A DNA stretch of 64,000 bases from Aquimarina sp. Aq107 (GTDB taxonomy: Bacteria; Bacteroidota; Bacteroidia; Flavobacteriales; Flavobacteriaceae). The stretch lies in assembly GCF_943733665.1 (NCBI RefSeq), contig NZ_OX030782.1:3396501-3460500 (forward strand), read 5' to 3'. The notes under the pieces are model-generated. The model ran no database searches. It saw only the letters and a program-made list of their open reading frames with translations, and had not been told where the DNA came from. Made by a program: the position numbers and the translations under genes. Within the stretch, counting starts at the first letter, position 1. Each line of letters starts with the position of its first letter. This document shows positions 56,801-64,000 of the stretch, piece after piece.

Positions 56801-57375
56801 TGAAGAATATCTATACCAAAATTATGATTATCTATAAAAATATCTAAATCTCCATCTCCATCATAATCCAAGGCTCCAGCACCTTCAGAATTAAATTCAT
56901 TCCCAAAATTACCATCATTAAAAACTTGATTTGGTGTAGTTCCACCAGTACCATTACCAAAACGATTGGTATTAGGATCTTGTAGATAAATATTTGCTTG
57001 ATTAGAATCATTTCGAAACAAATCTGGATAACCATCATTATTAAAATCCAGAAAAAGAACTTGTCTCTCTAAGGTATTAGAATTAAGATCAGGTGCAAGA
57101 GCTGTAGTTTGATCGGAAAATGTTCCCCCATCATTTCTCAGTAAATAACCTTGACCGTTAGTATTGATAACAATATCAAAATCTCCATCAAGATCATAAT
57201 CGGCCCATCCATGACCTCCATCTTTGTTACCTCCAATATTAAGGTTATAAGAAGCCGAACTTTCTACAAAAGTAGTTTGAGCTTTTAGTTCAGAATTAAG
57301 AAACACAATAAAACTAAAGGTCAAAAGACACGTAAACGTACTTTGACCCAACAAGATTTGGGTAATTTTTTTCAT
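49735..57375 (-). CDS. Giant DUF11-repeat adhesin, N-terminal part
   Basis: This 2,546-codon frame starts with a signal peptide (ILLGQSTFTCLLTFSFIVFL, then ELKAQ). In order it has FG-GAP/VCBS repeats forming a beta-propeller (about 35-420; DxDxDGxxD loops such as DYDLDGDFDIV and DFNNDGYPDLF), an ASPIC/UnbV domain (about 435-540), a cadherin-like Ig domain (about 555-650; PVAQDDFIRTDEGDAVTFDP), Asp-rich thrombospondin-type-3-like segments (DTDNDGVADIDDLDDDNDG), a region with a probable carbohydrate-binding jelly-roll shape (about 690-1170), and ten DUF11 repeats. It ends in DDADPGVGFSK because of one extra base at 49744. Without that base the frame continues to 38796 and encodes about 6,192 residues. 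Confidence 0.9.
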   Translation of the reverse strand: MKKITQILLGQSTFTCLLTFSFIVFLNSELKAQTTFVESSASYNLNIGGNKDGGHGWADYDLDGDFDIVINTNGQGYLLRNDGGTFSDQTTALAPDLNSNTLERQVLFLDFNNDGYPDLFRNDSNQANIYLQDPNTNRFGNGTGGTTPNQVFNDGNFGNEFNSEGAGALDYDGDGDLDIFIDNHNFGIDILQNDGNGFFTHVTRRVDSPNPPYDQNDPTTWPLGLVQDATDGDYGSATDFNNDGWVDIVARKRGQVDLFTNLGGTFQDGVDIDDAQNGNKGAVGFYDFDNDGDFDLFWTENGDNQIHRNNGDGTWTGLGAGTGIPINFPGAIEGLACGDVDNDGDIDIFLTGNNSSALYLNQINNGSPAMTFIDSGLTFNTSGEGCSFIDLDEDGDLDLYMNRNGNNSLYINQLGASARGDHLFIDVIEDRDEFGLLNLERRFGVGATLQILDCDGNVISGIREVNGGYGHGTQEPGVVHFGLPGGPDTPIVVEVAFPRTTTGRVVVRQQLVPSDFNNGSINILTALTTSINQPPVAQDDFIRTDEGDAVTFDPFVNNGNGADFDPEGESIVTTVITQPTNGSAILNGDGTITFTPNPGFSGTTSFTYTIRDNGTCLFTAETDIGTVFVTVNADTDNDGVADIDDLDDDNDGILDTVENSCGTVGDFVNFTLLDEDFGLGTGNRVSTDFTNYSYEDGTGSGSGAGIPEDLQDGEYTVFEDIQATANFAPVVWKTIGDHTTGPSDFTGRMAIYNANSTAGLEFYRRTIPDVQEGQTIDISFWGLNLDFENPPSTNTRVLPNITCNIEQGGSVVFTFSTGDLPRTSDWLEFTGNFVPSANTPIEFVLINNAPGGGGNDLAIDDILITQRLCDADGDGIANQFDTDSDDDGCSDANEAYNDSNADGGDGGQFGSIDPATVDGSGLVTETGVDYTLGTNANVTASGANICTAPAPVILHQNPDCSGTVYNLVWDGFVPNGVDQFDWTPDGALTNTFSDVDGSGINITHTFSGETGTLGTWPTTGSTVSPSVDSNATANLGDEVLEYFTTGFGATGITQTITFSTDIYSVGFDLYHINANGSGNGDLFTVTATDGLGNTIFPTFTNSVTPSYTSNSGTGVIDANANSVNNQDDQIGVNFEDLDGIASITIVWQNCTTCNPSVQHGSAIGGFDFCTVIPPSGDLSLTKGVVLTTDADGSTTATAGDTVTFTVTVDNAGPNNATGVEVTDQVPTGYTIVGTPTVSQGTYTVGTGVWDVGTINTSGNATLTIIATVNATGTYVNVAEVTASDNFDPDSTPNNDVLAEDDQDDADPGVGLVSDVSLTKGVVLTTDADGSTTATAGDTVTFTVTVSNGGSANATGVEVTDQVPTGYTIVGTPTVSQGTYTVGTGVWDVGTINTSGNATLTIIATVNATGTYVNVAEVTASDNFDPDSTPNNDVLAEDDQDDADPGVAPVSDLSLTKGVVLTTDADGSTTATAGDTVTFTVTVSNGGSANATGVEVTDQVPTGYTIVGTPTVSQGTYTVGTGVWDVGTINTSGNATLTIIATVNATGTYVNVAEVTASDNFDPDSTPNNDVLAEDDQDDADPGVAPVSDVSLTKGVVLTTDADGSTTATAGDTVTFTVTVSNGGSANATGVEVTDQVPTGYTIVGTPTVSQGTYTVGTGVWDVGTINTSGNATLTIIATVNATGTYVNVAEVTASDNFDPDSTPNNDVLAEDDQDDADPGVGLVSDVSLTKGVVLTTDADGSTTATAGDTVTFTVTVSNGGSANATGVEVTDQVPTGYTIVGTPTVSQGTYTVGTGVWDVGTINTSGNATLTIIATVNATGTYVNVAEVTASDNFDPDSTPNNDVLAEDDQDDADPGVAPVSDVSLTKGVVLTTDADGSTTATAGDTVTFTVTVSNGGSANATGVEVTDQVPTGYTIVGTPTVSQGTYTVGTGVWDVGTINTSGNATLTIIATVNATGTYVNVAEVTASDNFDPDSTPNNDVLAEDDQDDADPGVAPVSDVSLTKGVVLTTDADGSTTATAGDTVTFTVTVSNGGSANATGVEVTDQVPTGYTIVGTPTVSQGTYTVGTGVWDVGTINTSGNATLTIIATVNATGTYVNVAEVTASDNFDPDSTPNNDVLAEDDQDDADPGVAPVSDVSLTKGVVLTTDADGSTTATAGDTVTFTVTVSNGGSANATGVEVTDQVPTGYTIVGTPTVSQGTYTVGTGVWDVGTINTSGNATLTIIATVNATGTYVNVAEVTASDNFDPDSTPNNDVLAEDDQDDADPGVAPVSDVSLTKGVVLTTDADGSTTATAGDTVTFTVTVSNGGSANATGVEVTDQVPTGYTIVGTPTVSQGTYTVGTGVWDVGTINTSGNATLTIIATVNATGTYVNVAEVTASDNFDPDSTPNNDVLAEDDQDDADPGVAPVSDVSLTKGVVLTTDADGSTTATAGDTVTFTVTVSNGGSANATGVEVTDQVPTGYTIVGTPTVSQGTYTVGTGVWDVGTINTSGNATLTIIATVNATGTYVNVAEVTASDNFDPDSTPNNDVLAEDDQDDADPGVGFSK

Positions 57376-57473
57376 ATGACGATGGTTTACAACAGTATAT
57401 AAAAGCTTGGGTATAACCTTTATTTACTATTTATAAATATCTAAATAATATTTATATTTTTTTTAAAATATTA

Positions 57474-57481
57474 CAAATATA
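57474..57481 (-). promoter_or_regulatory. Candidate -7 box of the adhesin gene (TATATTTG)
   Basis: The minus-strand octamer TATATTTG matches the consensus and lies 98 bp before the adhesin ATG. A dyad ACGGT-AAA-ACCGT begins on its upstream edge (57481-57493) and could be an operator. A well-spaced -33 box was not found. Confidence 0.45.
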
Positions 57482-57669
57482 CGGTAAAACCGTAATTCAT
57501 TATATATACAAATATGGCATACATTAGAACAATTAACACTTAATTCCCCAAATTTTTTTCTTTTTTTCGACGAAATACACTTTTCGAACGGCGAAAAACG
57601 ACTGAAATTTATAACATTTCAAAATAACGTAGTTTTTAAGTCTCTTATCTTCATTGTACATTTATATAG

Positions 57670-57677
57670 TATATTTG
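57670..57677 (+). promoter_or_regulatory. Candidate -7 box of prfC (TATATTTG)
   Basis: TATATTTG matches TAnnTTTG and ends 23 bp before the prfC ATG. The only nearby TTG (57654-57656) is 13 bp upstream, closer than usual. Confidence 0.5.
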
Positions 57678-57700
57678 CAAACTTTAGCAATAGAACTACA

Positions 57701-59287
57701 ATGAAATTCTCAGAAGAAATAAAGCGACGAAGAACCTTTGGTATCATTTCTCACCCTGATGCAGGTAAAACAACATTAACGGAAAAATTACTTCTATTTG
57801 GTGGTGCAATTCAAGAAGCAGGGGCTGTTAAATCAAATAAGATTAAAAAAGGTGCTACTAGTGACTTTATGGAAATCGAACGTCAAAGAGGAATTTCTGT
57901 AGCTACTTCTGTTCTAGCATTTGAATACCAAGGAGTTAAAATAAATATATTAGATACACCAGGGCATAAAGATTTTGCAGAAGATACTTTTAGAACTTTA
58001 ACCGCTGTTGATAGCGTTATAGTTGTTATTGATGTTGCCAAAGGTGTAGAGGAACAAACCGAAAAACTAGTTTCGGTATGTAGAATGAGAAATATTCCAA
58101 TGATTGTTTTTATTAACAAACTGGATAGAGAAGGGAAAGATGCTTTCGAGCTTTTGGATGAAGTAGAACAAAAACTTGGATTAAAAGTAACCCCTTTAAG
58201 CTTTCCAATTGGTATGGGATATGATTTTAAAGGTATCTATAATATTTGGGAAAAGAACATCAACCTTTTTAGTGGAGATAGCAGAAAAAATATTGAAGAA
58301 ACTATTGAAGTATCCGATTTATCATCTCCTGAACTTACAACTTTAATCGGAGATACTGCTGCAGATACCTTGCGAGAAGAAATTGAATTAGTAGAAGGTA
58401 TTTACCCATCTTTTGATAAAGAATTATATCAAAAAGGAGATTTACAACCTGTTTTTTTTGGTTCTGCTTTAAACAATTTTGGTGTTCGAGAATTACTAGA
58501 TTGCTTTATATCTATAGCTCCAACTCCAAGAGCTAAAGAAAGTGATATAAGAGTCGTACAACCTGACGAAAAAGATTTCACAGGGTTTGTATTTAAGATC
58601 CATGCAAATATGGATCCTAAACATAGAGATAGATTAGCTTTTATTAAAATAGTATCAGGAACTTTTGAACGTAACGTACCCTATTTACATACACGACATA
58701 ACAAAAAACTTAAATTCTCTAGTCCAAATGCATTTTTTGCAGAGAAAAAAGAAATTGTCGACATCTCATACCCAGGAGATATCGTGGGATTACATGATAC
58801 TGGTAATTTTAAAATTGGTGACACATTAACAACAGGTGAAAAGTTAAACTATAAAGGTATTCCTAGTTTTTCTCCAGAACATTTTAGGTACATCAACAAT
58901 GCAGACCCTCTAAAATCAAAGCAGTTAGCAAAAGGAATTGATCAATTGATGGATGAAGGTGTAGCCCAATTGTTTACATTAGAACTAAATGGAAGAAAGG
59001 TAATCGGAACGGTTGGTGCCCTACAGTATGAGGTAATACAATATAGATTAGAACATGAATATGGTGCAAAATGTACTTATGAAAATCTAAATGTACATAA
59101 AGCTTGCTGGGTAGAAGTTGAAGATGAAAACAATGATGAATTTAAGGATTTCAAAAGAGTAAAAAGTAAATTCCTTGCCAAGGATAAACAAGGACAATTA
59201 GTATTTTTAGCAGACTCTTCTTTTAGTTTGCAAATGACACAACAAAAATATCCTTCTATCATTTTTCATTTTACATCTGAATTCTAA
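57701..59287 (+). CDS. prfC: Peptide chain release factor 3
   Basis: This 528-residue translational GTPase recycles release factors 1 and 2 from the ribosome after termination. G1 (SHPDAGKTTL), switch I with RQRGISVATS, G3 (DTPGHKDF), G4 (INKLDREG) and G5-like segments are present. The RF3-specific middle and C-terminal domains follow (FTGFVFKIHANMDPKHRDRL; GTVGALQYEVIQYRLEHEYG). Length matches E. coli RF3. The gene is divergent from the adhesin and ends at a strong terminator. Confidence 0.97.
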   Translation: MKFSEEIKRRRTFGIISHPDAGKTTLTEKLLLFGGAIQEAGAVKSNKIKKGATSDFMEIERQRGISVATSVLAFEYQGVKINILDTPGHKDFAEDTFRTLTAVDSVIVVIDVAKGVEEQTEKLVSVCRMRNIPMIVFINKLDREGKDAFELLDEVEQKLGLKVTPLSFPIGMGYDFKGIYNIWEKNINLFSGDSRKNIEETIEVSDLSSPELTTLIGDTAADTLREEIELVEGIYPSFDKELYQKGDLQPVFFGSALNNFGVRELLDCFISIAPTPRAKESDIRVVQPDEKDFTGFVFKIHANMDPKHRDRLAFIKIVSGTFERNVPYLHTRHNKKLKFSSPNAFFAEKKEIVDISYPGDIVGLHDTGNFKIGDTLTTGEKLNYKGIPSFSPEHFRYINNADPLKSKQLAKGIDQLMDEGVAQLFTLELNGRKVIGTVGALQYEVIQYRLEHEYGAKCTYENLNVHKACWVEVEDENNDEFKDFKRVKSKFLAKDKQGQLVFLADSSFSLQMTQQKYPSIIFHFTSEF

Positions 59288-59348
59288 AATCATTTTAAAT
59301 AGCTTTTTAGCGTGATTTATAGAACAAACTACAGTACATTATGTTTTT

Positions 59349-59395
59349 AAATTAAAAATGGATCAAATAAAAAACATTTGATCCATTTTTAATTT
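59349..59395. terminator. Bidirectional terminator between prfC and the Mpo1-like gene
   Basis: A perfect 20-bp stem (arms 59349-59368 and 59376-59395, core ATGGATCAAAT) encloses a 7-nt loop, with AT-rich ends on both sides. Confidence 0.85.
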
Positions 59396-59447
59396 ATATA
59401 TCATTAATTTTTATGGTAAATACTTTATTTATAATCAAAAACTATTT

Positions 59448-59768
59448 TTAATCTTTCGAACTATCAAACGCTCGTTTTCCCAAAAGAATCTCAAAAAACA
59501 ATTTAAAATCTGAAATCAAACTCCAAAAAGGATATTTAAAAGTTGCAGGTTTATTCTTTTCAAAAAAAGCATGACCAACCCATGCAAATCCATAACCAAC
59601 TAAAGGAACCAAAAACCACTTCCAACCCCATCCATTATATATAGCAATACCTATAATAATAAAAACCAAAAAGGTCCCTACAAAATGTAAAGTCCTACTC
59701 GTTTTATTTTGATGTTCAGTAAGATAAAATCTATAAAATTCTGAATATGTTTTAATTCTGTCGGACAT
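59448..59768 (-). CDS. DUF962 / Mpo1-like membrane protein
   Basis: The product starts MSDRIKTYSEFYRFYLTEHQ, the usual start for this family. An in-frame ATG at 59825 would add 19 hydrophobic residues not typical for it. The family's conserved His residues are in YLTEHQN, TLHFVGT and WVGHAFFEKNKPATF, and three or four membrane segments lie between them. The yeast member Mpo1 is an Fe(II) dioxygenase acting on 2-hydroxy fatty acids; the bacterial role is inferred from this. It is downstream of DUF3467 but separated by a terminator. Confidence 0.85.
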   Translation of the reverse strand: MSDRIKTYSEFYRFYLTEHQNKTSRTLHFVGTFLVFIIIGIAIYNGWGWKWFLVPLVGYGFAWVGHAFFEKNKPATFKYPFWSLISDFKLFFEILLGKRAFDSSKD

Positions 59769-59841
59769 ATCTGTTATATTAAATAAAAGAAAGTTTAAGA
59801 TACTAAAAATATATTTCCTTATCAAACTCTATAGTATTCAT

Positions 59842-59871
59842 AAAAAAACCCATTGTTAAAAAAACAATGGG
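59842..59871 (-). terminator. Terminator of the DUF3467 gene
   Basis: On the minus strand the stem CCCATTGTT/AACAATGGG is followed by seven T, 26 bp after the DUF3467 stop codon. Confidence 0.85.
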
Positions 59872-59897
59872 CAAATATATTTTATAACAATATGTTG

Positions 59898-60212
59898 TTA
59901 TGCCTGTCCTGTAGGTCCAAAATTTAAAGGGATTGGTGGTTGATCATAATCCTTTATTTCGCCATGAGCAGCTTCAAACCTTGACACATTATCACCTAAA
60001 GCTTTTAATAATCTTTTAGCATGTTGAGGAGTTAAGATAATTCTACTCTTTACTTTGCTTTTAGGCCGTCCCGGCATAATATTAACGAAGTCTACCACAA
60101 ACTCGGATACCGAGTGATTAATAATTGCCAAGTTACTATATACTCCATCAGCTATTGCATCATCCAACTCTATATTTAACTGATTTTGTTTTTGTTTCTT
60201 TTCCTCTGCCAT
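59898..60212 (-). CDS. DUF3467 domain protein
   Basis: The 104-residue protein begins with a charged tail (MAEEKKQKQNQLNIELDD) and has the DUF3467 core: GVYSNLAIINHSVSEFVVDF, IMPGRPKSKVKSRIILTPQH and AKRLLKALGDNVSRFE. It is soluble and of unknown function. It lies just after rpoC, an arrangement common in Bacteroidota. The rpoC terminator lies in the 70-bp gap, so it may be expressed by read-through or from its own promoter. Confidence 0.9.
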   Translation of the reverse strand: MAEEKKQKQNQLNIELDDAIADGVYSNLAIINHSVSEFVVDFVNIMPGRPKSKVKSRIILTPQHAKRLLKALGDNVSRFEAAHGEIKDYDQPPIPLNFGPTGQA

Positions 60213-60246
60213 TTTATATTATTTTACAAAAGCCAATAGCTTTCTA

Positions 60247-60276
60247 AAAACAGAAAGCCTGCCAATTGGCAGGCTT
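60247..60276 (-). terminator. Terminator after rpoC
   Basis: The perfect 22-bp palindrome AAGCCTGCC-AATT-GGCAGGCTT (60255-60276) is followed on the minus strand by TTCTGTTTTT. The GCCTGCC/GGCAGGC stem resembles the element inside the TonB receptor start at 2646. Confidence 0.8.
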
Positions 60277-60282
60277 AACTGA

Positions 60283-63200
60283 TTAATTATAATTTACTTC
60301 TTGTCTTTGTTCCATTCGATCTTCGAATTCTTCTTTAGAACCAACTATGATACTTTCGTAGTCTCTCATACCCGTTCCTGCAGGAATTCTATGTCCAACG
60401 ATTACATTCTCTTTTAATCCTTCTAAATCATCAACTTTACCACTTACAGCAGCTTCGTTTAATACTTTAGTAGTTTCCTGGAATGAAGCTGCAGAAATAA
60501 ATGACTTAGTTTGAAGTGACGCTCTTGTAATACCCTGAAGGATTGGAGTCGCCGTCGCAGGAGTAACATCTCTTGCTTCTACTAAGTTTTTATCTTCTCT
60601 TCTTAATATAGAATTCTCATCTCTAAGATCTCTTGGAGAAATAATTTGACCTGCTTTTAGGTTTTCACTATCTCCAGCTTCTTCTACCACCTTCATTCCG
60701 AAGATAGCATCGTTTTCTTGGATGAAATCTGATTTATGAACTAATTGATTCTCTAAGAAAATAGTATCACCTGGATCTTGAATTCTTACTTTACGCATCA
60801 TCTGACGTACTACTACCTCAAAATGCTTATCATTAATCTTCACACCTTGTAATCGATATACTTCCTGTACTTCATTAACTAAGTACTGTTGCACAGCTGA
60901 AGGTCCTTTGATCTTAAGAATATCTTCTGGAGTTACAGAACCATCAGATAATGGCATACCAGCACGAACAAAGTCATTCTCCTGAACAAGAATCTGATTA
61001 GACAACTTCACAAGATACTTCTTGATCTCACCTATCCTAGATTCTACGATAATCTCACGATTACCACGTTTAATTTTTCCAAAAGAAACTACACCATCAA
61101 TTTCACTAACTACAGCAGGATTAGATGGATTACGTGCTTCAAATAATTCCGTTACACGTGGAAGACCTCCTGTAATATCACCAGCTTTTGCTGACTTACG
61201 AGGAATTTTTACTAAAATCTTACCAACATTAATCTTATCATTGTCATCAACCATTAAGTGGGCTCCAACCGGAAGGTTGTAAGAACGAAGAACTTCGTCA
61301 TCTTTACCCATAATTAATAGCGTTGGTATTTTTTTCTTATCACGAGATTCTGAGATTACTTTTTCCTGGAATCCAGTTTGTTCATCTATTTCTACTTGAT
61401 AAGTAATACCTTGTTCAACATTTTCATAACTTACTTTTCCTGCAAATTCTGAAATGATCACACCGTTATATGGATCCCATTGACAGATACTTTGATCTTT
61501 CTTAACGGTATCTCCACTGTTAATAAATAACTGCGAACCGTAAGGGATTAAGTTTGTACTAAGTACGATCTTAGTTTTAGGATCTACAACCTTAACTTCA
61601 GAAGTACGAGAGATTACCACATCAATTTCATTTCCGTCAGAATCTTGACCTTTTACAGTTTTCAATTCATCTATCTCTGCCTTACCAGCAAATTTAGACT
61701 TCAATTGATTTTCTTCAGAAATGTTACTTGCAATACCTCCTACGTGGAATGTACGCAATGTAAGCTGAGTTCCAGGCTCTCCAATCGATTGAGCTGCCAC
61801 AACACCAACTGCCTCACCACGCTGAACTGTTTTACCAGTTGCTAGGTTACGACCATAACATTTTACACAAATACCTTTTTTAGCCTCACAAGTTAATGCT
61901 GAACGAACTTCAACAGATTCTACTGGAGAATTCTCAATGTTTTTAGCAGTTACATCATCAATCTCAACTCCTGCTTCTACAAGCACTTCCTGAGTTAGAG
62001 GGTTTATAACATCTACTAATGAAGTCCTACCGGTAATTCTAGCAGCAAGACCTTCAATAATTTCTTCATTTTTCTTCAAAGGAGTAACCTCTACCCCACG
62101 TAATGTTCCACAATCTTCGATATTAACAATAACATCTTGTGCAACATCAACTAAACGACGTGTAAGGTATCCAGCATCGGCAGTTTTAAGTGCAGTATCC
62201 GCAAGACCTTTACGAGCACCGTGTGTTGAGATAAAGTACTCAAGAATCGAAAGACCTTCTTTAAAGTTAGAAAGAATTGGATTCTCAATAATCTCTCCAC
62301 CAGCTGAATTCGATTTCTTTGGTTTTGCCATTAATCCACGCATACCTGTAAGCTGACGAATCTGTTCTTTAGATCCCCTGGCTCCAGAATCAAGCATCAT
62401 ATATACTGAGTTAAACCCTTGCTGATCCTCTCTAATACGTTTCATTGACAATTCTGTCAATTCCGCATTGGTCGATGTCCATATATCAATTACCTGGTTA
62501 TAACGCTCATTATTAGTAATAAGACCCATGTTATAATTAGCAACTATATTGTCTACCTGACCATTAGCATCAGCGATCATTTTATGCTTCTCTGCAGGAA
62601 TAATAATATCACCTAAACTAAAGGATAATCCTCCTCTAAATGCGAAGTTATATCCTAACGTTTTAATTTCATCTAAGAAAGCAGCAGTTTCTGGTACACT
62701 AGTTACTTTTAAAATACCCCCAATAATATCTCTAAGAGATTTTTTGGTTAATACTTCATTAATATAACCAGCTTTTTCAGGAACTTTTTCATTAAATAAA
62801 ACTCTACCTGTAGTAGTTTCTATAATTTTAGTTACCACTTCTCCATCTTCGATATCTTTTGTTCTAACCTTAATATTAGCGTTAATATCAAGACGTTTTT
62901 CGTTATAAGCAATAACTACTTCTTCTGGAGAATAGAACGTTAAATCCTCACCTTTAATAACTAATTCAGGTGTTGATCTACGAGATTTAGTCATATAGTA
63001 CAGACCCAATACCATATCCTGAGAAGGTACAGTAACCGGCGAACCATTAGCAGGATTCAAAATGTTATGAGAAGCTAACATTAATAATTGTGCTTCCAAT
63101 ATTGCTTCTGGTCCTAATGGTAAATGCACCGCCATCTGATCACCATCAAAATCGGCATTAAATGCTGTACACACTAATGGGTGTAACTGTATTGCTTTAC

Positions 63201-64000
63201 CTTCAATAAGTTTTGGCTGGAATGCCTGAATACCTAATCGGTGAAGCGTAGGAGCACGGTTTAGTAATACTGGATGTCCTTTAAGAACATTCTCCAAGAT
63301 ATCCCAAACTACAGGCTCTTTTCTATCTATAATTTTCTTGGCAGACTTTACTGTTTTTACTATACCACGCTCAATCAATTTTCTGATTACAAATGGCTTG
63401 TATAATTCAGCTGCCATATTTTTTGGAAGACCACATTCGAATAATTTCAATTCTGGCCCTACAACAATTACGGAACGAGCAGAATAATCCACACGTTTAC
63501 CTAACAAGTTCTGACGGAAACGTCCTTGTTTTCCTTTTAAAGAATCTGAAAGCGATTTTAAAGGTCTGTTAGAGTCAGTCTTAACCGCAGAAGCTTTACG
63601 AGTATTATCAAACAAAGAATCTACAGATTCTTGTAACATACGTTTTTCATTACGTAAAATTACTTCTGGAGCTTTGATTTCCATCAAACGCTTCAAACGA
63701 TTGTTACGAATAATTACACGACGATATAAATCATTTAAATCAGATGTAGCAAAACGACCACCATCTAACGGTACTAATGGACGTAATTCTGGTGGAATCA
63801 CCGGAACCACTTTAAGAATCATCCACTCTGGACGATTTTCTCTATTCTTATTAGCATCACGTAAAGATTCTACAACCTGAAGACGTTTTAAGGCCTCAGT
63901 TTTACGCTGCTTAGAAGTTTCATTATTTGCCTTATGTCTTAACTCGTAAGATAACTCATCAAGATCAATTCTTTTTAGAATTTCGATAAGACATTCCGCA
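60283..64000 (-). CDS. rpoC: DNA-directed RNA polymerase subunit beta', 5' truncated by the window
   Basis: The frame is open to the window end, so the N-terminal part with the first zinc site lies outside. About 1,239 residues are present. The catalytic magnesium motif [12 protein letters not shown], the clamp/rudder region ([20 protein letters not shown]), the bridge helix and trigger loop region ([28 protein letters not shown]), the second zinc site ([18 protein letters not shown]) and the C-terminal [12 protein letters not shown] are visible. It forms the catalytic core of RNA polymerase with the beta subunit, whose gene (rpoB) is expected just upstream outside the window. Confidence 0.98.
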   Translation of the reverse strand, partial: AECLIEILKRIDLDELSYELRHKANNETSKQRKTEALKRLQVVESLRDANKNRENRPEWMILKVVPVIPPELRPLVPLDGGRFATSDLNDLYRRVIIRNNRLKRLMEIKAPEVILRNEKRMLQESVDSLFDNTRKASAVKTDSNRPLKSLSDSLKGKQGRFRQNLLGKRVDYSARSVIVVGPELKLFECGLPKNMAAELYKPFVIRKLIERGIVKTVKSAKKIIDRKEPVVWDILENVLKGHPVLLNRAPTLHRLGIQAFQPKLIEGKAIQLHPLVCTAFNADFDGDQMAVHLPLGPEAILEAQLLMLASHNILNPANGSPVTVPSQDMVLGLYYMTKSRRSTPELVIKGEDLTFYSPEEVVIAYNEKRLDINANIKVRTKDIEDGEVVTKIIETTTGRVLFNEKVPEKAGYINEVLTKKSLRDIIGGILKVTSVPETAAFLDEIKTLGYNFAFRGGLSFSLGDIIIPAEKHKMIADANGQVDNIVANYNMGLITNNERYNQVIDIWTSTNAELTELSMKRIREDQQGFNSVYMMLDSGARGSKEQIRQLTGMRGLMAKPKKSNSAGGEIIENPILSNFKEGLSILEYFISTHGARKGLADTALKTADAGYLTRRLVDVAQDVIVNIEDCGTLRGVEVTPLKKNEEIIEGLAARITGRTSLVDVINPLTQEVLVEAGVEIDDVTAKNIENSPVESVEVRSALTCEAKKGICVKCYGRNLATGKTVQRGEAVGVVAAQSIGEPGTQLTLRTFHVGGIASNISEENQLKSKFAGKAEIDELKTVKGQDSDGNEIDVVISRTSEVKVVDPKTKIVLSTNLIPYGSQLFINSGDTVKKDQSICQWDPYNGVIISEFAGKVSYENVEQGITYQVEIDEQTGFQEKVISESRDKKKIPTLLIMGKDDEVLRSYNLPVGAHLMVDDNDKINVGKILVKIPRKSAKAGDITGGLPRVTELFEARNPSNPAVVSEIDGVVSFGKIKRGNREIIVESRIGEIKKYLVKLSNQILVQENDFVRAGMPLSDGSVTPEDILKIKGPSAVQQYLVNEVQEVYRLQGVKINDKHFEVVVRQMMRKVRIQDPGDTIFLENQLVHKSDFIQENDAIFGMKVVEEAGDSENLKAGQIISPRDLRDENSILRREDKNLVEARDVTPATATPILQGITRASLQTKSFISAASFQETTKVLNEAAVSGKVDDLEGLKENVIVGHRIPAGTGMRDYESIIVGSKEEFEDRMEQRQEVNYN

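Larger units (their letters stand above)
57376..57700. other. Divergent intergenic region between the adhesin and prfC genes
   Basis: This 325-bp AT-rich region has no ORF. It contains a minus-strand TATATTTG box for the adhesin (57481-57474), a small dyad ACGGT-AAA-ACCGT (57481-57493) next to it, and a plus-strand TATATTTG box for prfC (57670-57677). The adhesin leader would be about 90-100 nt long. Confidence 0.6.

Overview
The window is a chromosomal segment of a marine, gliding-type member of the Bacteroidota, most likely Flavobacteriaceae and of an Aquimarina-like kind. The evidence is the low GC content, TAnnTTTG promoter boxes, lipoprotein and outer-membrane families typical of the phylum (PorP/SprF, PorE-like OmpA, OMP beta-barrel TonB receptor, GT117/DUF2723), a type IX secretion (T9SS) type B C-terminal domain, and the DUF3467-rpoC pair. 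The genus is an inference.

Layout. 1-6.8 kb: end of a MacB/LolD-type ABC ATPase, a sodium:solute symporter, a CoA-binding protein, a TonB-dependent receptor with dyads and a possible small RNA upstream, FabH, and a 93-residue orphan resembling a T9SS sorting domain. 6.8-8.2 kb: a gene-poor stretch with two tiny ORFs and a series of hairpin terminators. 8.2-13.5 kb: an ABC1-kinase/TetR pair divergent from htpG, then a membrane-anchored LuxR-type regulator. 13.6-20.9 kb: a GT117/DUF2723 glycosyltransferase, a TlpA-like thioredoxin, an S9 peptidase and a small lipoprotein. 21-32 kb: an astacin lipoprotein with a fascin-like beta-trefoil, DoxX and AlkB genes, an AraC regulator, S1/P1 nuclease, alpha/beta hydrolase, HAD phosphatase, M61 peptidase, DUF819 transporter and DUF4369 lipoprotein. 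32.3 kb: a Cys-rich peptide with a textbook double-glycine leader (RiPP or bacteriocin-like precursor), then tRNA-Thr(TGT). 32.9-35.6 kb: a tight minus-strand operon idi-queD-bcp-manA plus a small conserved gene.

35.7-57.4 kb is the outstanding region. A minus-strand unit encodes a giant secreted adhesin, about 6,190 residues if one base is removed at 49744, followed by a PorP/SprF partner and a PorE-like OmpA protein. The adhesin has a signal peptide, an FG-GAP propeller, a UnbV domain, an Ig-like domain, Ca-binding DxDxDG segments, 28 nearly identical 411-bp DUF11 repeats, one diverged repeat, five 405-bp repeats, two further DUF11-like domains and a type B CTD. It is split into two frames inside the repeat array by a single extra base.

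57.7-64 kb: prfC, a Mpo1-like (DUF962) protein, DUF3467 and most of rpoC, which runs off the window end.

The adhesin, PorP/SprF and PorE-like genes probably form one secretion and surface-display module. The other genes are mostly housekeeping or envelope functions in short operons. I see no insertion sequence, prophage, CRISPR array or replication origin.
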